A DNA stretch of 64,000 nt, from assembly GCF_963583255.1 (NCBI RefSeq), contig NC_084815.1, positions 16,539,807-16,603,806 on the forward strand. Reading direction: 5' to 3'. The DNA comes from Pyrus communis. Taxonomy: Eukaryota; Streptophyta; Magnoliopsida; Rosales; Rosaceae. The position numbers were made by a program, and so were the translations under genes. Positions 59,803-64,000 of this stretch are shown here, piece by piece (position 1 is the first letter of the stretch; each line of letters opens with the position of its first letter). The notes below the pieces were generated by a model. That model was not told the origin of the DNA and ran no database searches. It worked only from the letters and a program-made list of their open reading frames with translations.

Positions 59803-60589
59803 TGTTGGAATCAAATTTGTGCACTAGCTTGGATGGCAGAGGCACAAATTCGAGTAACATTTAAAACAAAAAAAAACTGTGAGTAAGCCTAAGACAGGGC
59901 TAGGTGTGTGTGCCAGCAAAAGGCTCTCTGACGATCAGGTTAGTAAGCAAGTATAAGACTAAAGTAGTGGGTAAAAGAATTAGAGAGCGATGATTGTGCT
60001 ACCAAAGACGAACCCTGCTAGGTGTATTTATACCGGTCGAGAAAGAGACATTTTTAGGATAGAATCTTTGTGCTAAGCCAAGAGAATCTTAGAGGATATC
60101 TATGAGTAAATATTGCTATCTTCTTAGAAGTGTGATTACTTGTAGCCCAGGCTAATTCCTAGATTGTAGGAACTCAAGACATATAGAGGATATGGCTGAT
60201 TTCGTGCTGGATCATATCCTCTTATCATGCAGAACAAGTATGGTCATTCTCAACGAAGTCGCTCAAACTTCGCTCACTACTCTGGAATAAGATGATGGTG
60301 GTACCACTGCTCCATTTGATTCAGCTTCGCTCGGAGCTATTGAGTCCATGACCGGACTCCTGAAGTAATTGTATTCTAATTAGCCTTACTTCAGCCCTGG
60401 AAAATTAAAAGTAAAAAATAAATAAAAAATAAATAAATAAACCTCAAGAATAAGAGCAAGCAGATGATCTCAATCACTTGAGCAATTGGCCCTTGCTGAA
60501 ATGTATGTAGTTGTAATACTAAAATATGCTAATAATGCCAAAATATCCTGATAATGCTACTAAATGCCAACAAAATGCTTTTCCGAACA
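59803..60589 (-). mobile_element. Probable solo LTR
   Basis: A 787-bp block bounded by TGTTGGAA and TTCCGAACA (near-perfect inverse). On the minus strand it holds a TATA region GGTATAAATACACC near 60030, followed by leader-like text. No internal region or second LTR. Flanks GTAAT and ATTCT do not give a clean duplication. Confidence 0.5.
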
Positions 60590-60609
60590 ATTCTAATATA
60601 TTTTCTTCC

Positions 60610-61790
60610 CTGATATCATAGCAACTTGATCAATGTCCCTCCTTCAATAAATCCCTGGCCTTGGCCAGTTGGTCGTCTATGCCAAAATTGGAATAAGTCC
60701 TCACAACTATTCAATGATCAAGTGAAAATGTTGAGCATATGTTGTCCAATGATAAGGATGCCAAAGCTCCAGTCCTTTTTTAATGACATATAATTGTTAT
60801 AGCTAGTTATACATATGCATCACTTCATGAATTCAGATAAACAACAGCCAATCAATCTCACTCGAATCGTTAATTTTTCTATCCGAAAATCAATGAAGCG
60901 CAACAACAACTAAAACTACAGTACATAATCCGTCCCATTCATCTGCCTTCATTTCAAATATTCAATCACGTTATCGCATTGCATTGCAACCAGAAGAATC
61001 GATCTGCCATCTTTTTCTCAACCCTAGCAACTTGAATCGGTCAAGTGGATAAACTGTGTGCGTGTTTGCTGACGCTAGAAAATGATCTATAATCTACGAT
61101 CTATCCTTGTCTCTAGCAAACCGAAGCGATTAAGGAAAAGGAACCCGAAATACAAGTGGGATTAACTAGTTATAAGAAAGTCAAAGTATTCGGATGTTCA
61201 CAACGATCACCAGATCATGAAAAGACAGATTTCATGCTCATTAGGGCAGCTGGAGCATTCTAGTACTACCAGTGAGATGATACAAGGTTATGATTGATCC
61301 ACTTCAATCTCAGGTTGTGGAGTTGAAACGTCATGCATGCATGGTGGTATGGTATTGCCGGAAGATGACCGACTGGATCAAAAATAAATAGAAGGGAATT
61401 GATTATTTGAAGGGCTGAAAAAATTGATGATTCCTGCTAAATATTTGAGCTTGATCGGCAAGTTACTCCTACTACTCACTTTTCAACTTGTTCCTATCTT
61501 AAACCAATAAAAACTAGGGTTAACTAATCAATTGGTTTTCTAAGATAGGAGTCAGTAATATCAACTGTACACGAACAAATGAGATGCATACATAATCAGC
61601 TTGCAATAATTATGTTTAATCATTATAATTAAACAGAAACTTAAAGATTTATCCTGTGTCAGAATTTGTGTGCCGTGGATGAGAGGTCATGTGTTGTTTT
61701 CATATTTATTGAGAAAACCTACTGTGAAGAAACTTCATGCCGAACCCACTTCACCTCTTATGGCATCGTTTACCAGATTTTTTAGTTCTC
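60610..61790. repeat. Copy 2 of a diverged direct duplication
   Basis: Partner of 53735-54970, same order and orientation. In both copies the minus strand keeps a short frame starting MHD/MHE and ending PEIEVDQ or TEIEVDQ before a stop; this may be chance conservation. Confidence 0.85.
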
Positions 61791-62291
61791 CTGTTCCTTA
61801 AAATGAGGAAGCAATCCATTATCTCTTTAACTTAAATAGTTAAGAGCGTTTCCTCCTTTTACCCAACAACGTCAATTCTTTCATTCTTTTAATGTAATTT
61901 TGGCATTGATCAAACTGATTTAACAGCCGATATAGAGGGTCGAGAATTTTTTATTTTATTTTAATATATGGATAAAACCAATTATAATGTTGTCACCCAT
62001 ATCCATGAGCAAAAGTTCTTTTGGTTTACAATAATTATTGTGGATTATGCACAAACGAATTGTTGAATGTAAGTCTCACATCGGATAATTAAGAAAATAA
62101 TATACAAAACATATGTTTTCACTCCTAAAATCAATGCCTTTTCGACAAAACCTAATACCTAGTAATAGGTGATTAAATTGGGACAATGTATAAAACTAAC
62201 TTCTGTATCGAAGTGATGTAGAGCTAACTTGGTTGAATTAGTAATATGCCTGTAGTTGCTTGCATTTCGTTTTATTTGATAATAAGTTTGA
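61791..62291. other. Intergenic DNA, no gene recognised
   Basis: AT-rich spacer before the right-hand copia LTR. Confidence 0.5.
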
Positions 62292-62529
62292 TGTTTTGTT
62301 ATTCTTATTTCAACTGCTGTAATAGCAGTTGATGTTATATATACATCTTACACACACGCATGCATTTAAACAATTGCATGTAATAAACAACCATAAGTAA
62401 AAGGTGGCCTGCCCATGCTGCAACACATCGGAGCATGTGTTCCTCCTGCTGTAAAGGTGGCGTGCTGTCTGACAAGGAATATGTGCAGTATTCCTTCTGT
62501 CCAGGTCACATGGGCAAGTTCTCTCAACA
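62292..62529 (-). repeat. 3' LTR of the right-hand copia element
   Basis: 238 bp with TGTT and AACA ends. It contains a small inverted repeat, AACTGCTGTAATAGCAGTT (62312-62330). Confidence 0.75.
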
Positions 62530-64000
62530 CTCCCCCTCAAGTTTGGAATGAATGTTGATTATTCCTAACTTGCAAAGCAAAGTCGTAAACTGGTGTAAGC
62601 TCAGTGGCTTTGTGAAGATGTCGGCTGGTTGTTTCATGGTTGAGATGTGAGATGTCTCGATCATTCCACTTTGAACCCTTTCTCGTACAAGGTGGCAGTC
62701 AATCTCTATGTGTTTGGTTCTTTCGTGAAAGACCGGATTCGAAGCGATGTGAAGTGCCGCTTGATTATCACAATATAGCTTGACTGGACGTTTATGTTTG
62801 ATACCCAAGTCTTGTAGAACAGATTTCAACCAAGTGACTTCACAACAAGTTGCTGCCATTGAACGATACTCTGCCTCTGCACTAGAACGTGACACAGTAT
62901 TTTGTTTCTTGCTTTTCCAGGAGATCAAAGATTCTCCAAGAAATACACAGTATCCGGTGGTAGAACGTCGTGTGTCTCGACATCTGGCCCAATCCGCATC
63001 ACAAAAAGCATTCAATTGAATTGGACTTCTTGCAGAAAGAAAAATACCTTGCCCTGGTGTGTGCTTAACGTATCGTAAGACTCGCTGGGCTGCCTCCAAG
63101 TGTGGAGTTCGAGGCTTCTCCATAAATTGACTAAGAATATAGACGGCATACACCAAATCAGGGCGCGTGATTGTCAGGTAGATTAGTCTCCCAACAAGTC
63201 GTCGATAAGAGGAAGGATCAGTAATCCATTGTCCTTCGTCCTTTCTGAGTGATAAGTTTTGCTCCATAGGAGAGGTGGCTGGTTTTGCGCCAAGATGACC
63301 TGCATCCTCAAGTATTTCAAGGGCATATTTTCGCTGTGAGAGGGTGATCCCCTTGCTAGAGCGAGCAATTTCAATGCCCAAGAAATATTTTAATTGGCCA
63401 AGGTCTTTCAACTTGAATTGCTTCATAAGAAAAGACTTGGTATCTTCAATTGCTTGTATGTTATTTCCTGCCAAGATAATATCATCAACATAGACAAGGA
63501 GGGCAGTGAATTTACCATCATGGTTTCGGACGAACAATGAATAATCCGCCTTGGATTGTTGATAGCCGGCCTTTCGAAGAGCACAAGAGAGTTTGATAAA
63601 CCATTGACGAGAGGCTTGCTTAAGCCCATACAAAGATTTATGAAGTTTACAAACTCGTGTCTCCCCCTTTCGTCCGAAACCAGGAGGTAAGGACATGTAG
63701 ACATCTTCTTCAAGATCACCATGGAGGAAAGCGTTATTAACATCAAGCTGGTGGAGGTGCCATTGTTGGACCGAGGCAACAGCAAGGAGTAGACGAACTG
63801 TAGTCAATTTTGCAACCGGAGCAAAGGTCTCTCGATAGTCTAAGCCTTCAATTTGGCTATAACCTTTGGCAACCAAGCGTGCTTTATATCGCTCAATGGA
63901 TCCATCGGATCGAAATTTGATTTTGTAAACCCATTTACATCCAATCGGCTTCTTGCCAGGGGGCAATGGTTGCAGAGACCATGTCCTATTCGCAGCAAGG
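62524..64000 (-). CDS. copia reverse transcriptase and RNase H, partial, frame intact
   Basis: One open frame runs from the window edge to the stop at 62526-62524, about 492 visible codons; its start is off the window. The reverse transcriptase domain begins [20 protein letters not shown] and includes [30 protein letters not shown] and the catalytic YVDD about 170 residues in. The RNase H part has [40 protein letters not shown] and [13 protein letters not shown]. The last codons overlap the first bases of the LTR, common in such elements. Unlike the other two copia copies here, no stop, frameshift or active-site change is seen, so the element may be young or recently active. Gag, protease and integrase cannot be checked. 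Confidence 0.95.
   Translation of the reverse strand, partial: LAANRTWSLQPLPPGKKPIGCKWVYKIKFRSDGSIERYKARLVAKGYSQIEGLDYRETFAPVAKLTTVRLLLAVASVQQWHLHQLDVNNAFLHGDLEEDVYMSLPPGFGRKGETRVCKLHKSLYGLKQASRQWFIKLSCALRKAGYQQSKADYSLFVRNHDGKFTALLVYVDDIILAGNNIQAIEDTKSFLMKQFKLKDLGQLKYFLGIEIARSSKGITLSQRKYALEILEDAGHLGAKPATSPMEQNLSLRKDEGQWITDPSSYRRLVGRLIYLTITRPDLVYAVYILSQFMEKPRTPHLEAAQRVLRYVKHTPGQGIFLSARSPIQLNAFCDADWARCRDTRRSTTGYCVFLGESLISWKSKKQNTVSRSSAEAEYRSMAATCCEVTWLKSVLQDLGIKHKRPVKLYCDNQAALHIASNPVFHERTKHIEIDCHLVRERVQSGMIETSHISTMKQPADIFTKPLSLHQFTTLLCKLGIINIHSKLEGEC

Larger units (their letters stand above)
62292..64000 (-). mobile_element. Ty1/copia element, 3' part, continuing off the right edge
   Basis: From right to left on the minus strand: open reverse transcriptase/RNase H frame, purine tract CTTGAGGGGGAG, then the 3' LTR. 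The 5' half lies beyond the window, so target duplication cannot be tested; the left flank is TTTGA. Confidence 0.92.

Noticed and set aside
62312..62330. Possible hairpin regulatory RNA (AACTGCT...AGCAGTT)
   Set aside because: A short inverted repeat within a copia LTR; too small and without independent support.
1..64000. CRISPR arrays, bacterial operons, phage or defence systems
   Set aside because: None present; splice sites, LTR elements, TRIM, MITEs and plant protein families show plant nuclear DNA.

Overview
The window is plant nuclear DNA. The evidence is intron-containing genes with GT-AG splice sites, an AP2/ERF transcription factor, a phytocyanin, an arabinogalactan peptide, and dense LTR retrotransposons, MITEs and SINEs in AT-rich DNA. 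A Cassandra TRIM and several repeat families that I recall from apple and pear intergenic DNA suggest a woody eudicot, probably Rosaceae. That placement is inference. No bacterial, viral-defence or CRISPR-type system is present.

Cellular genes are few. (1) At the left edge, on the minus strand, lies one internal exon of an unidentified gene (1-243). (2) A complete single-exon cytokinin response factor (CRF, ERF group VI) is on the plus strand at 5724-6767, with G-boxes, a TATA box and a long pyrimidine-rich leader holding a 55-codon upstream ORF. (3) A two-exon GPI-anchored phytocyanin of the early-nodulin-like type is on the minus strand at 23034-24084. It lacks two of the usual copper ligands. 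(4) The last exon of a small arabinogalactan peptide gene is on the minus strand at 28629-28723. It is too short for an ORF scan, and its first exon is not visible. (5) A small single-exon DUF7722-type gene is on the minus strand at 56916-57185, with a good TATA box.

Transposable elements fill most of the rest. 7.3-13.5 kb is a decayed Ty1/copia element (minus) that keeps only its 5' LTR. 25.4-27.2 kb is a three-level nest: a GGT-rich tract, split by a hAT-like element with an 8-bp target duplication, itself split by a complete Cassandra TRIM with a 5-bp target duplication. 29.6-44.1 kb is a Ty3/gypsy chromovirus-like element (plus) invaded by an Athila/Tat-like element (minus), which holds a further LTR-like block. 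The flanks of the Athila-like element do not match, so the arrangement is a recombinant or deleted one rather than a simple insertion. 45.1-48.6 kb is a deleted copia element, and 48.9-53.6 kb a gag-only gypsy-type element with an internal minisatellite. 62.3-64.0 kb is the 3' end of a copia element whose reverse transcriptase/RNase H frame is still open and runs off the right edge. MITEs, two SINE-like elements, two possible solo LTRs, microsatellites and a diverged ~1.2 kb direct duplication flanking the DUF7722 gene complete the picture.

The genes do not form a pathway or cluster. The most useful new observations are the hidden arabinogalactan-peptide exon, the left-edge exon, the nested hAT/Cassandra structure with clean target duplications, and the recombinant chromovirus/Athila block.
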